Source: Dendrobium chrysotoxum (lineage: Eukaryota; Streptophyta; Magnoliopsida; Asparagales; Orchidaceae). Taken from it: DNA of 64,000 nucleotides. This document shows positions 22,455 to 34,500 of the stretch, in pieces. The stretch's first letter is position 1. The number at the start of each line of letters is the position of its first letter. Position numbers and translations under genes: made by a program. The stretch covers positions 17,418,657 through 17,482,656 of the forward strand of contig CM034314.1 of the NCBI GenBank assembly GCA_019925795.1, given 5' to 3'. The notes beneath the pieces were generated by a model, which was not told the DNA's origin, did not search any database, and saw nothing but the letters and a program-made list of their open reading frames with translations.

Positions 22455-23088
22455 AGTCATCCAAATGAAGGGGTTGGAGGTTCATTCGAATCGCCATTTT
22501 GAAGTCCTGATATGATGGGGGTAGCCATTGAGTGTGTATAGAATGATTTCTTCAGGGTCTAATATATACCCGACAACATTGATGGTGTCTACCTTAAGCT
22601 TAATGTCTAACAAATACTGCTGCATTATTTTGTTGCTCATTCAAATGTGATGCAGTTCATTCTTCAGTTGAATGATACGAGAGCAGTTTGTAGACTGAAG
22701 TCTCTTATCTATCGTTTGCCAGATTTCAACACAGGAGGCAAGATTAAGGATATATGATAACAAGGAAGTAGAGATAGTGGAGAATAAGGCAGCTATGAGA
22801 TTGTGATTGATCAGCAACCAGGTAGAGTATAATGGATTGACATCAGTTTCTCCTATTGTGGTTATTACTTGGTGAGGAGGTCGATGAACAGTTCCATCAA
22901 GATATCCTTTGAATCCATTTGCGCAAAACACCTTAGCACTTGCGAGCACCAGATGAGGTGATTCTTAGTTATGAGCTGAGCTGTGATAACATTCTTAAGG
23001 GTAGACATTAATAACTTAAGCCGAGGGGGGAATCGAAGCTCCACTAAGAAGAGGAGTCGCATCAGAACATCCACTTGCAATGTTCTCT
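22455..23088 (-). pseudogene. Ty1/copia gag fragment
   Basis: The minus strand encodes the copia gag pattern in several frames: ITAQLITKNHLIW near 23000, GFKGYLDGTVHRPP with NPLYSTWLLINHNLI and EIWQTIDKRL (22949-22641), then DPEEIILYTLNG near 22560. At least one frameshift separates the first two parts. The Tat element has cut it at 22454/22455, and a CACTA-type element cuts its upstream side at 23092. Confidence 0.8.
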
Positions 23089-23421
23089 GATCACTACAGG
23101 AAAATCTCCGATTACCGGCGGAATTTCCGGCGGACTTCCGGCGGAAAAATTTCCGGCGGCTTTTCCGGCGGATTACTTAGAAAATTTTTCCGACACATTT
23201 TAAGCGGCTTTTCCGGCGGCTTTTCCGGCAGATTTGTTTCCGTCGGAATTTCCGGCGGACTTTCCGGCGGAATTTCTGACGGAAGATAAAAATTTCTGAA
23301 AAAATATCTTATTTTAATTATTAATTAAATAATAAATTTAAATTATTTAATTTTAATTGTAAAATTCTGCCGGTTTTAATATAAATAAATTAATTTATCA
23401 AATTAATCACATTTGCAAAAC

Positions 23422-23484
23422 TGGTATAGTGGTTAGCTTGGCGCGAGCGGCTGTGCGCGAAGCTGAGGTCCCAGGATCGAATCT
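23422..23484 (+). ncRNA. tRNA-like segment with A and B boxes inside the CACTA-type element
   Basis: TGGTATAGTGG fits the RNA polymerase III A box, and GGATCGAATCT about 40 bp later is close to the B box. This spacing is tRNA-like, but no full cloverleaf with acceptor stem is apparent. It could be a SINE head or a tRNA relic. Confidence 0.45.
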
Positions 23485-23494
23485 CAGGGCGGAC

Positions 23495-23730
23495 AGGCGC
23501 GCTGGGAGCGGGTCCGCGGACGGGCTGGCGGGAGCGGGGGCGGGGGCCTGGCGCGGGTCCGCGGGCTGGCGGGAACGGGGGCGGGTCCGCAGGCGGGCTG
23601 GCGGGAGCGGGAGCGGGGGCCTGGCGCGGGTCCGCGGGCGGGCTGCGGGCTGGTGGGAGCGGGGGCGGGTCCGCGGGCGGGCTGGCGGGAGCGGGAGCGG
23701 GGGCCTGGCGGGAGCGGGTCCGCGGGCTGT
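23495..23730. repeat. GC-rich minisatellite
   Basis: Repeats of GGGTCCGCGGGCGGGCTGGCGGGAG-type units of variable length fill this stretch. It makes long but meaningless ORFs on both strands. Confidence 0.85.
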
Positions 23731-23936
23731 CCGGACCAAATTTTTTTTTTTAATTCTGTATTCCGGCGGATAGGTTCCGCCGGAGAAATTTTCTGGCGGA
23801 TTTAGGCCGCCCGAAACATTTTCCGACGCACGATTTACCGTCGGATTAATTTTCGCCGGAAATTTGCCGGAAATTTTTGAAATTCCGGAACCTTCAGAAA
23901 TTTCTGCCGGAAATTTGTAAGTTTCCTGTAATGGAT

Positions 23937-24178
23937 GTTATGCTGATTACCTTCAAAAAATGTACGAAGGAACAGTGGAAGCCGTAAGGCTTAAGGCAGC
24001 TCTGATACCATGAAAACCTGTGTCCTGTATAAAAATTTTGTATAACACTAAATACAGTAGAGAAGCAGATAAAGGTAGAAGAGGAAGGTAAAGTTATTGT
24101 GTAAGTTGCATTCCTCTCTATCTCTGTAAATTACATATGAGCTGTACATATATGTAAAAGATAATGAGTTAGTTGACA
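23937..24178 (-). mobile_element. 5' end of the copia element: primer site and LTR
   Basis: The minus strand has TGGTATCAGAGC at 24010-23999, the standard primer site for initiator tRNA-Met. Directly outside lies an LTR candidate, 24011-24178 (168 bp), which on the minus strand begins TGTCAACT and ends TTTTCA. With the gag fragment this makes the 5' part of one copia element; its 3' part would lie beyond the Tat insertion, left of the window. Confidence 0.65.
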
Positions 24179-25107
24179 AAATATAGTGTAGATTTAATTA
24201 GCCACAAGGAACATGCTCTAATCATAAGGAACAGAACTGCTATGCGGACCACAAGGAACGTGCGCTGAGTATGTCTCGTTTGTGTTTGCTAATATTCTTT
24301 AGCATATCCTGATTGAAGAAAATTCATGGAAGTATGCCTGGATTATTTTTCATTTAAATGCAACATTAGCTATTGATTTGAGAAGGAATTATATAATCTA
24401 ATAATTTAATTTGTTTCTTAAAATAAAAAAATAGTTAACAAATAAGTTAAACAAATATATTTAAAAGAAAAATAAAAGTTACTCTAAATAGGCCCTTAAT
24501 TATTTCTCATCATTTAGGGATCAGTTTCTATTTTTTGTTTATTTTTTATTTTTTACATTTTAATACGAAATAAAAAATATGTTTGATATTCAATAATTTT
24601 TATTGAATATTATATAAAATAGTGATGGCCCGCAATAATAGTGAGTGATGATGATTATCACTGATATCCAAGGATCATAGGAGATAATTTCATTTAAAAA
24701 ATATATAAAAAAACTCCTAACAAATATCAAAAATTTGTTCCAAATATTAAAAAAAATAACAACTTCATTTGTTATAAAAACAAAAATTAAAAACAGCTTG
24801 ATTTGTTATCGATCATAAATCAAAACCAAAAACTACTAAAAAATATAAACCAACCATAACTCATAAAAAACAAAACAAAAAATTGATCTCAAACAATCTC
24901 TCTGTTATTTTTTTTTATTTTTTTTATGAAATGTGGGCAGCAACTGCTCTTATCTCTCCTATACTTGGAAGGATCTGATAAACCAAATAGCTAAAAACTC
25001 AGCCGAAAAAACTACACAGATAAACAACGTACGCAGCTGGAATGGCGCGTTATCTCAACTCCACCAAATTCTCTGGCTGCTTAAGCAACGGCTTTCTCAT
25101 CATCACT
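24179..25107. other. AT-rich spacer upstream of PPO copy 1
   Basis: No gene or clear repeat boundary was seen. The stretch 24390-24900 is very AT-rich with short homopolymers. Confidence 0.5.
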
Positions 25108-25116
25108 TATATATAA
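25108..25116 (+). promoter_or_regulatory. TATA box of PPO copy 1
   Basis: TATATATAA lies 64 bp before the chosen ATG at 25180. PPO copy 2 has TATATATAAA 56 bp before its start, in a matching context (both followed by CGAAGCTACACAGC or a close variant). Confidence 0.65.
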
Positions 25117-25179
25117 TGAGAGGCTTCTTCCACCAAAGCTACACAGCAGCTACTGATCGAAGCTTGTTGCATGACAATA

Positions 25180-27451
25180 ATGGCTTCATGGGTTGCAAAT
25201 ACTCATGCAGCAGTGGCCATGGTGTTGCTGTTGTTGATGCAGTTCGGGCTCCCGGCCGGATCAAAACCCGTGATTACAGACCCAAAATGTGTGGATGATG
25301 ACCCATTTGAGAGCTGTTGCCCACCCCCCAGTCCTAAGAAGATCGTCAATTTCAAACTGCAGCCTCAATCCTCGCCGCTTCGCGTCCGCCGGCCAGCCCA
25401 TGCTCTTCACCCGGAAGAGGCCCGAAAGTACGCGAGAGCCACCGCGCTTATGCGGGCATTGCCGCATAATCATCCATGGAATTTTATCCAGCAGGCGAAT
25501 GTTCACTGCGCTTATTGCTCTCGCAGCTACTACCAGCTTGGCCATGATTTCCCCGTTGCGGTGCAAATTATTCTTTGCGGTTTTAAATTTAGGCAACTAG
25601 CTTAGAAAAAAAACACTTACATTATTATTATTATTTCAAAATAGAGAGAACTTTTGATGAACGTTTTGTTTGGGATAATTTTTTTGTTGATTTTTGAAGT
25701 AGTTTTTTAATACCAAATTTTTTAGCTTAAAAAAATTTGGTACTAAAAAGTATTTTAAAAAACAGTAAAAAAATCATTCCAAACGAAGCAGAAGTCACGA
25801 TGAAGTTTGCCACGGAGTGACATTTTTCAACCATTGTGACCAATAAATTAACTTGTTATAAAGCTCGCTAGGGCAAAGCATCTCCCTCATGCTCTCTCTG
25901 ACCTTCGTTTATGATAGACTTGATCTTGATGAAAAAAAATCGGCTTTTGCGGGCAAAGAATTAATAGAATTCTGAAGTTGATATATTATGTAAATAAATA
26001 TTAAAAGTTAGATTTAAATAGCTAGCAAATAAGAAATTATGAGATAAAAACATTAAATTACAAATTAAAACAAATTATAAAAATTTTCACTTTGAAATTT
26101 ATAGGTTTTTTTAGTTTTTGTGAAATTTTTATTTGAGATATCTTGAGTTGTGTTCAGTTCCAAATATAATATGCTTCTGTACTTGAAGGAATTTCCTTCT
26201 TGTTCTAGGCAAAAATAAGGATTCATAGAGAAATATATACCAGATAGAATAAAAAATGTCTTGGAACTTAGATGGAAAACAATTTTTTTATTATGAGAAA
26301 AATGATAAATGCTTAATAGAACTACAAATCAATAATGTTTAGTGTTGTTCCAACAGATCCATGGCTCCTGGCTTTTTTTCACATGGCACCGGGCCTACCT
26401 CTACTTCTATGAGCGAATCTTGGGCAAGCTCATCAACGACACTTCCTTCGCCCTCCCATTTTGGAACTGGGACGACCCTTCCGGCATGAGCATTCCACCC
26501 ATCTATCGAGACAACTCTTCCTCCCTCTTCAACCCTACTCGGAACCCCGCCGGCCTCAAGTTCATCGATCTTAATCAGTGCAACAAAAATAACAAGCTTG
26601 ATTTCCTCCCAGAGAAAAGGCAATGCAACCTTCAGGTCATGCATAGCCAATTCATAGCCGGATTCAAGTCCAGTTTACTCTTCTTCGGAAGCCCATTCCG
26701 TGCCGGAGACGACGACCCCTTCCCTGGGCCTGGATCCATTGAAAACTCACCGCACGGCTCCGTTCACTTATCCGTCGGCAACGACATGAGTATTTTATCC
26801 GAAGCCGCCAAAGATCCCACCTTTTTCGCTCACCATGGAAACATAGATAGGTTGTGGACGATATGGGAAAGTATTCCAGGAAAAAAAAGGGAGATTTTTA
26901 CTGATAAGGACTTTCTTGATGCTTCGTTTGTCTTTTGGGACGAGAACATGCGGGTTGTGCGCATAAGGGTGCGGGACCTTATTGATACGCGCAAGCTTGG
27001 GTATGTGTATGAGCAAGTTCCATTGCGGTGGATGAATATAAAGACGACAGTGGAACAAGAGGGTGCGTTCGTGGCCATGGATGAGAAGGATGGAAAGGAG
27101 GTGGTGAGGTTTCCAATGGTATTGAGCTCTCAAGTGACTGTTAATGTTGCAAGAAAGGTGGGGAAGAAAGGGGAGATTCTTGTTGTGAGTGATATTGCGT
27201 TGGATGGAAGAGATTATGTGTGGTTTAAGGTTTATGTTGGTAGAGTGCGTGGCGGAAGAGTTGAAGCTGGTTGTTTTATACATATGGAGAGAAGAGCAAA
27301 TAAGAAGATTCCTGTGGTAACGAAGCTACAGATTGAAATAACGCAGTTCATAGAGGATATTAGTGCTGATGGTGATGATCAGGTGGTGGTTACATTGGTC
27401 CCTAAGGTTGGAGGAGATAAAGTCTCCATTGGAGGAGTTTCGATTGTATAA
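25180..27451 (+). CDS. PPO: Polyphenol oxidase, copy 1 (exons 25180-25560 and 26357-27451)
   Basis: The 491-residue product is a type-3 copper enzyme that oxidises phenols to quinones. The N-terminus (MASWVANTHAAVAMVLLLLMQFG) looks like a secretory signal peptide, not the plastid transit peptide of most PPOs. The cysteine-rich CCPPPSP stretch follows. CuA ligands are His109 (HCAYC, with the thioether Cys), His129 (IHGSW) and His138 (FFTWH); CuB ligands are His260 and His264 (SPHGSVH) and the FFAHHGNIDRLW pair near 286-287. The DWL-type and KFDV-type C-terminal domains follow (WDENMRVVRIRVRDL; WFKVYVGRV). The intron is phase 0, 796 bp, GTGCAA...CCAACAG, splitting the protein between the first two CuA ligands. 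An in-frame ATG nine bases earlier (25171) is also possible; I chose 25180 because it matches copy 2. All copper ligands are present, so it looks functional. Confidence 0.88.
25655..25797. mobile_element. Tourist-like MITE relic in the PPO copy 1 intron
   Basis: The ends TTTTGTTTGGGATAA and CATTCCAAACGAAGC are complementary in the way of the TTCGTTTGGGA family found elsewhere in this window. The target duplication is not clear. A similar relic lies at 38950-39045 in the copy 2 intron. Confidence 0.5.
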
Positions 27452-28088
27452 GGAAAACAAGCACAATACCTGCTACATTCTTTGAAGTTCAATTAATAGT
27501 TGAATAATAAGGGATATTGCTTCCTTTCTACTTCTGATATATAAAGATGTTTACGGTGTTCTGTTGCAGAATTTTTGCTCTCTTGTGTAATGCTAAACGA
27601 TCCAGTACTGAATAAATTTTGTTTTTTTTATATGTGTTTTCATTATTATTATTATCATGATGATTTGGTTTATATATCCTAAATTTTCCTATGATATAAT
27701 GATAACATACTTTACTCTGAATGAATAAAGTTAGAAAATTTGAGAGAGAAAGAATACTTTAAAAGAAGCTATGTGTTTTTACTAGAATGTGCACTATATG
27801 AAATGTTACTTTTGAAAAATATAAGTAAAATTTCACAGTAATGCTTAATAAGTATTTGTTATAAAATGAACAAATTTGAGTGAAGTTGGTGTTGACTTCA
27901 CTTTGAAGTGGCAATTTTAGATGAATTCTTTAGGGAATTCATTTTGGGCTGTATAGTAGCCTTGATTCTTGGGCAAATTTATTTGATGATTTGAGTGAGT
28001 AGTTTAAGTTACTTGGGCAAAAAACCCTAACAAATTAAGTAATCTGGTGCTGGAAAAAATGTTAAAAATAAACCACTTTGGCAACTTA
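27452..28088. other. Downstream flank of PPO copy 1
   Basis: AT-rich, with likely 3' UTR up to about 27620 (AATAAATTTTG near 27612 could be a poly(A) signal). Nothing else was recognised. Confidence 0.4.
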
Positions 28089-28221
28089 GGATTCGTTTGG
28101 GACAGTTTTCTTAATGTTTTCTAAAACAGTGTTTTAGTTAAAAAGAAAATTTTGAATTAGAATTTTTTTGTACTAAAAAGCAGTTTTAGAAAGCAATAAG
28201 AGAGCTGTCCCAAACAAAGCC
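28089..28221. mobile_element. Tourist-like MITE, 133 bp, TSD TTA
   Basis: Ends GGATTCGTTTGGGACAG and CTGTCCCAAACAAAGCC are inverted repeats, flanked by TTA at 28086-28088 and 28222-28224. TTA/TAA duplications and this terminus type fit PIF/Harbinger-derived Tourist MITEs. Confidence 0.8.
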
Positions 28222-28539
28222 TTAAACTCACTCACTTGATTATTATTCTTTGGCAACTTCTTTATGGAGAATTAGTCTTCTTTAGATTGCTGATTTATCT
28301 TCAGCTTGGTTTGTTTTGATTAGTAAGATTAGTCTAAATTGTCCTGAGAGACATTGGGTATGCATTTAACTTATCTCTTTAAGCGACCCTATAAATAAAT
28401 AAGAGGAAGAAATAAGGATACTGTTGAGCAATAACATTGACTGATTACGTGGATCTGATAGGTGATTAACACAATAATTGATTCAACTCTATAGGCACTT
28501 TATGACTTTCTTTTAAAGATCTTGTCATGAACTTCTCTC

Positions 28540-29108
28540 ATAGCTTGAAGATATGGATATCATAAAAAAGTTAATATGTGCGGAAGATGCTATAATACTG
28601 CTGGAGAGTTGTAAGGAGCCCAAAAAGTGCAAGTTTTCTAGTGTACATTATTTACCACCATTTTATTTAAGTGTTTATTTTCCATTTATGTCCCTTTCTT
28701 TACACATATTATTGCTCCATGCCTTGTCGTTTATATTTTACTTAGCAGAGTTTTACCTACTGAGTTTGTTTCTTGCAAACTCACACATATTATTTCATGG
28801 TTTCAAGTTTGCTACTTTGGGTAGCTTTTGGTGGAACTTCAAGGTTCTTGAATTAGGTTTATCTATGATATGTAATAAAGGTTAGAGTTATTTAATTGAT
28901 TCAATTGTGTAATGAAAATTTTATTTATGTTTAGTGGACGTTTAGTATATATATTGATTTAGATGCTCTGATGATTTATTGATGGATACAAATTATTGAA
29001 GTCTTATATTTTTATTGCTTTGAAATTATTTTATAAATTTTTGCTCAGCTTGCACCCTACCATTGGGTTCTTGCGATTTCCTTCCAGGCTCAGTGGCGGG
29101 GCGTGACA
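28540..29108. mobile_element. Probable gypsy solo-LTR remnant
   Basis: The stretch ends GGCTCAGTGGCGGGGCGTGACACA, a terminus style of chromovirus (Del/Tekay) LTRs, and has CCTACTGAGTTTGTTTC with AACTCACACAT upstream as in such LTRs. The left boundary is unclear and no duplication was identified. Confidence 0.4.
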
Positions 29109-29204
29109 CAGTAACACTCTTTGGGCTAATTAAATGAATCATAAATACTGTAAGAACATTCATCCTACTACTTTAAGAATGGCCAGTATCCTACTTGCGC
29201 TACA

Positions 29205-30967
29205 ATGTATAAAATCAAATGGTTTGGGGAGCAAAATCTCCAATGGGTATTGGAAATGGATCTTCTTACTTCTGGCAAGACGATTGAACTAATTCTGGTT
29301 CCTTAGATTTTTTTATTAAATACTCATTCTATAACTAATCTTAAGGTTTCCTTTTTTATTTTGAATGTAGATGGAATAGAGTCTAGCTTTTGGATTATAT
29401 TCTTATTCACATAGTTGACGTTATAGGTGAGATCCCTATTAATATGCTTACTCATGATTATCTCATCTTTAAGCACTCTTCTGATGGGAATTTCAATTTT
29501 AAAGATGGTATAAACCTCTTTTGATAAAATTTGGAACTCTATCTCTCCTGTTAATATATCTATTTTTAATTGGAGGTTTTTCAAATGTTTTATTCTTGTT
29601 AATGAGAGACTTAAAAGGAAATTAAAGTGGTTTTCATTCCTTCAAAGTACCAATGATATGCTAATGTGGAATCCTTAAATCATGCTTTTCTTCATGACCC
29701 TACTGCTTTTAGCTAGGGTCTGGACTTTATAGTTAGGTTATGATTTAGATATTAATTTCAAGCTTAATATCTCTAATTCTTTGGGAATGCTTTAGATTTA
29801 GTTTGCAAATTATTCTATGGGCCACATCCTTATTGGTGTTCTTTTGTTTGTTTTTTTGTTTTTATGGATTGAGAGGAATAATGGTAAAAATTAAGGTATT
29901 AAAATGAATGCTAATAGAATTATTATTATTCTCAGAAACAAAATTCACCAACTTTTTATTACGAATCTTTTGAAGCCTAAGCATCTTAGGGGCAAGGCTT
30001 CTTTGTCTACTTTCTTTAACATTCATAATGGCTACAATAGTTCTAATTAAGGTTTATCCGATTATAATTCATTGGAAAAAATCTATTTTAAATCAATATA
30101 AGGTTAACATTGATGGTTCTATGAATATGTTGGCTGTTGAGTGTGGTGGTGTTATTCGGGATAGCAATGACTTAATTGTTATTACTTTTTCTTCTCAAAT
30201 CCCAAAGTGTAGTGTTATTATGGCTAAATGCAAGGCCTATAACATGCTTTTCAGATTTGTGTTGCTAACCAGTGGAGAAATATTTGGATAGAATCGGATT
30301 CTAAAATGTTAATCTCTTTTATCTTGAAAAACTTTTATAATAATGCTTCTCTCTACTATTTATTCAGAAAAATTATTCACTTGTTGGATTTGGTTTAGTA
30401 TAATATATCTCATATTTGGAGCGAGGAAGGGCAACATGATTGCTGATTAGCTTGCCAAAAAAAGGCACTTATATTCCTAACTTTGTGACTTATATTAACT
30501 TGAATAATCTTCATGATATTATGAAAATGTTGAGGATGGACAGCATTGGTTTCCCCTACATAAGGAAGAGATGATTTCTTCTCATATAGTTTTGCCTTGG
30601 CTGGTGGCTCCATTTATTTATTTGGTCATTCTTTGGTGATTCTGGTGTGGTGGGGTTTGTTTTTCTTTTGGTTATTTGGTGGATCCTATTTCACTTTTAA
30701 ATGGTGTTGGGTATTGGGTTGCTTTATTTTTATCATTTAATTGGAGGTGATGGTGGGTTGGTTTTGGATTCTCTGGGTAATTCTGTTGTTGCTTTGTGTA
30801 AGCTATTTGAGATGGGCTTGCTATTGGTGGTTTTAGTGTGGTGGGGTTCAATTTTATTGTCTTTTAGTTAGAGGTTATGATGGGTTGGTACTGGTTTCTC
30901 TGGATGGTCCTGTTGGTGCACTGTGTATGCTGTTTGAAGTGGACTTATTATTGTTGTTGAGTCTGTG
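29205..30967 (+). pseudogene. L1-type LINE relic A: zinc-binding and RNase H part
   Basis: On the plus strand, WGAKSPMGIGNGSSYFWQDDW-like codons near 29220-29290 match the region after RT in plant L1 elements. At 30028-30291 the frame reads VNIDGS, ECGGVIRDSNDLIV and KCKAYNMLF, an RNase H of the plant LINE type. The reading frame is broken by many stops. GT-rich 3' UTR follows, and the element continues at 36626-37122 after LINE B. Upstream RT and endonuclease parts are not present. Confidence 0.7.
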
Positions 30968-31508
30968 GCTTTGTGGTTTTTTTTTTTTTTTGGGAAATTT
31001 GGGGCAAAGCCCGTATATTGAATATACCAAAAATTTCTATTGGGTTACAAAAAGAATAGCCAATAAAACTAGCAAAATGTTATACCCAACCCCCAATAAA
31101 AGAAAGCCAAAAAGAAAGTACAATAGAAAGGGAGAAATAGGACTCAGCAAAACCTAAAACCGCCCCAGAACTCAAAATAATTCAAAGCAGGAATGCTCAA
31201 GAGTTCAGTGCCAGTCGGGACAACGAAGGAAGTCTCCCTAGTTGCCAACAAAGAAGAGCCGCCAGAAAACAAGCAACTAATGAAACCTCCATGGCCATCC
31301 AAAGGGAAAATCCCTGGTTGCCAACGAAGGAGAGCCCCCAAAAAACAAGCAGCAAATGATCCAACCTCCAAGGCAATCCAAAGGGAGAAGCACAAGGGCG
31401 GTTCTAGTCATCATCGTCCAGCCACAAAAACCTGCCGCCAAACCAACCAACCAACCAATCCACAAAAAACAAACCCTCACCAGCACAAAATGACGAACAA
31501 TCAGAAAC

Positions 31509-34500
31509 TCAAGTGAAGCACCTGGGAAAAGAATTGCAAAGTAGATCCCCATTCTTCTTTCTGGACCAATTCCAAGAAATGGTCAAAGCTAACTTCTGGC
31601 ACAAAATCTGATAGGAAGCATGAGAACCCGAAAACCTCCTATAATTCTGCTCTCTCCAAATAAAATAAACAGCCGCACAGATCACAAAATAACAGAAGTT
31701 CTTCTCCACCTTGTTGTACATACCCAACTCATCCAAAAAATCAAACAATTACAGAACAGTAGGTCTAAACAAAAAGGACTCCAACACTAGCAAGAGATAG
31801 GAGATAACAGCAAAAGAAAAATCACATTGGAAAAAAACGTGTGAGCCAGACTCCTCCCCCAAATTACACAGGGGGCAAATAGCATCAATGAAAATGTTTC
31901 TCCGGGAAAGATTGTTAGCCATTTTTAAACCACCTTTGACTAAGAGCCAAGTATAAGAAGAAAATCTGAGTGAAGCCCGCTTATGCCAGATGTAATTATT
32001 CCAATTTACCTTGGGCCTGCCATCAAAGAAGTTTAATCTAAAATCCTTAAAGCAAGGTTTAGCATTATCTTTCCAAATGATATTCTCGTCAGAAGAATCC
32101 AAAATAGGAGTGGCCAAAATAATTTGCTGGATCTCGGTAGGAATAAGGTCTGGCAAAAGCCAGGTATGATTCCAAAAAACTGATATGGCCCCATGAAGAG
32201 CAGGGGAGGAGGAAATAAGATCAGCCAAAGAGAAATCATTAATCCAGGGATCCCAAAGAAAGGAAAGCCTAGTGCAATTATCAGTATTAACCAAGATAGT
32301 GATGTGCCCTTTGATCTTTCTAGCAACCCCACATATATTCTTCCAAAATTTAGAACATTTCTGAGAAACAGGTTTGAAAGGTGAGGAGAATTTAGATCTG
32401 AACCAGTCAAACACCAGGGAGTAAGAGTTGTAAAATCTCCAAATAAAGGAGCAAGCAAACCCGTGAGAGAAAGAGGGCAGATCCGGGATCCCAAGACCCC
32501 CAAAATAAGTTGGCAAACAGGTGTCTTTCCAAGCAATCAAATGTAACTTCCTCCCCTCCTTGGAGCCATGAAAAAGAAATCTAGAGCACATCCTATCTAT
32601 AAGTTTAATACAAGCTTTAGGTATTATAGCACCCCTGATCCAGTAAGCTATAGTGTTTGCAATGGTGAACTTTAAGAATTGGACACGACTTGCAAAAGAA
32701 AGAAACTTTACTTTCCAACCAGCAAGTAGAGTAGAAATTCTACTCAAGAGTGGTTGGAAGTGAGAGAAATTAAGCTTTTTAGTTGAGATGGGCATCCCCA
32801 GGTATTTGAAAGAGTGCTCGGTGTGAGAAAAACCAAGGATATTAATGATTGCATTAGCATCAATAAGATTTTTAGAGAAAAGGATGGAGCACTTATTATT
32901 GTTGGAGTGTAGTCCAGAGGCCTTGGCAAAATTGTTTAAAATCTTGGAAAGCTCAATAACATTTGGGGTAGAGGCAATCCCAAACACTAAAACATCATCT
33001 GCAAAGAGGAGATGACTGAGAGACGTCTGCCCAAGAGGGATCCCCAAGAAAGAGCTAGAATCCATAGAGCAAGAGAAAGCATCCATCACAATTGCAAATA
33101 AAAGATGAGAGAGGGGGCAGCCTTGTCTAAGACCAGCAGAAGAAGTGAAAAACCCTTCAAGTGCACCATTTATGCAGACAGAAAAAGGGACATCAGAAAT
33201 GCAGTTCTTAATCCAGTATATGAATTTTTCCGGGAAACCTTTAATTCTTAATCTAGCAATCAGAAAATCCCAAGAGACCGAGTCGAATGCCTTGCGAATG
33301 TCCAGCTTTGCACAAAATAATTTGTTAGGGGAAGCACTATTAAATTCATGGAGGATCTCATTAGCCAAAATGATGTTATCAGAAGAAATTCTCTTGGAGA
33401 TGAAGCCAGCTTGGCTTTTATGAATAATATGCGGCATAACCATCTTAAGCTGACTAGCAAGGATCTTAGTAATAATCTTGTAAAAGACATTACAAAGAGA
33501 GATAGGGCGGTAATCAGAGATATTGGAAGCATGCGGATGCTTAGGGATGAGGGCAATCGCAGTGGCTTTAGCACTTCTAGGGAGATGACCATCAACAAAA
33601 AAATTCTTAACAACATTTGTCACATATAAACCAATAATATCCCAGGAGCCCTTGTAAAATTCAAAAGTAAATCCATCTGGTCCAGGGGAAGAGGCGGAAG
33701 GTCCCCCAAAAATAGCTTGTTTAATTTCCAGGTCAGTAACATTCTCCATCAATAAATCAATCATGTGAGGGGGAATGGGATCCCCACAAGGAAAGTTTAT
33801 CTCAAAGAGTCCAGAAGGTTTTGAAGGGTTATAAAGTTTGTTAAAATACTTACAAATAGCGTTGGCAATCTCCCCAGGAGTAGAGAAATGTCCCTCATCA
33901 GTGGTGATATCATTAATCCTAGCATTATTAGCTCTGGTGTTAATACGGGCATTTTGTAACCCAGTTCATCTTTCCCATTTTGTAACCATTTATCTTTACC
34001 TCTTTGAATTATCCAAGATCTCCAAATCCCTTGTAATTTTGAAATGCTAGTATTGAAATCCTTCAGAGAAGCATTGAGAGAAGGGTTTTGAGGGTTGTGC
34101 TGTAGGATTTCAAGGCAAACCTTCTATTTCTGATTCAAGTTTTCAATCCCTGATTTAATAAAATGGTCGTTAGACCATTTCATACCTTTAAGATTGGCCT
34201 TCAGAGATCTGAGTTTACCATATAGGTTGGCAATGGGGCTTCCATTGTGATGTAAGGCAAATGAAGAAATGAGGATACTCCAGAACTCATCCATCCTCAG
34301 CCAATAATTTTTGAATTGAAATCTTTTTGCCATAGAGGTAGGTTGTCCATCCAGGAGAAGTAGTGGAGAATAATCGTAACAACCCGGAGGACCAACATTA
34401 TAATAGGATAAAAGAAAAGCTTCCAGCCATTTTTGGTTCACAAACATTCTGTCAAGTTTGATGTGTATAGGTTCAACAACACGACCATTAAACCAAGTGT

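Larger units (their letters stand above)
23092..23933. mobile_element. Non-autonomous CACTA-type element, 842 bp, TSD GAT
   Basis: It starts CACTACAGGAAAATC and ends with the complement of CATTACAGGAAAC, and is flanked on both sides by GAT (23089-23091, 23934-23936), the 3-bp duplication of CACTA elements. Both ends are full of TCCGGCGGA-type repeats in both orientations, as in subterminal transposase sites. There is no transposase. A GC-rich minisatellite and a tRNA-like segment lie inside. Confidence 0.85.

Noticed and set aside
23407..23773. Overlapping GC-rich ORFs of about 110 residues on both strands
   Set aside because: They are translations of a minisatellite (Arg-Pro or Gly-Ser-rich) inside a DNA transposon, with no domain.
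28553..28885. 110-residue ORF as a membrane protein gene
   Set aside because: The hydrophobic frame arises from T-rich sequence in a probable LTR remnant.
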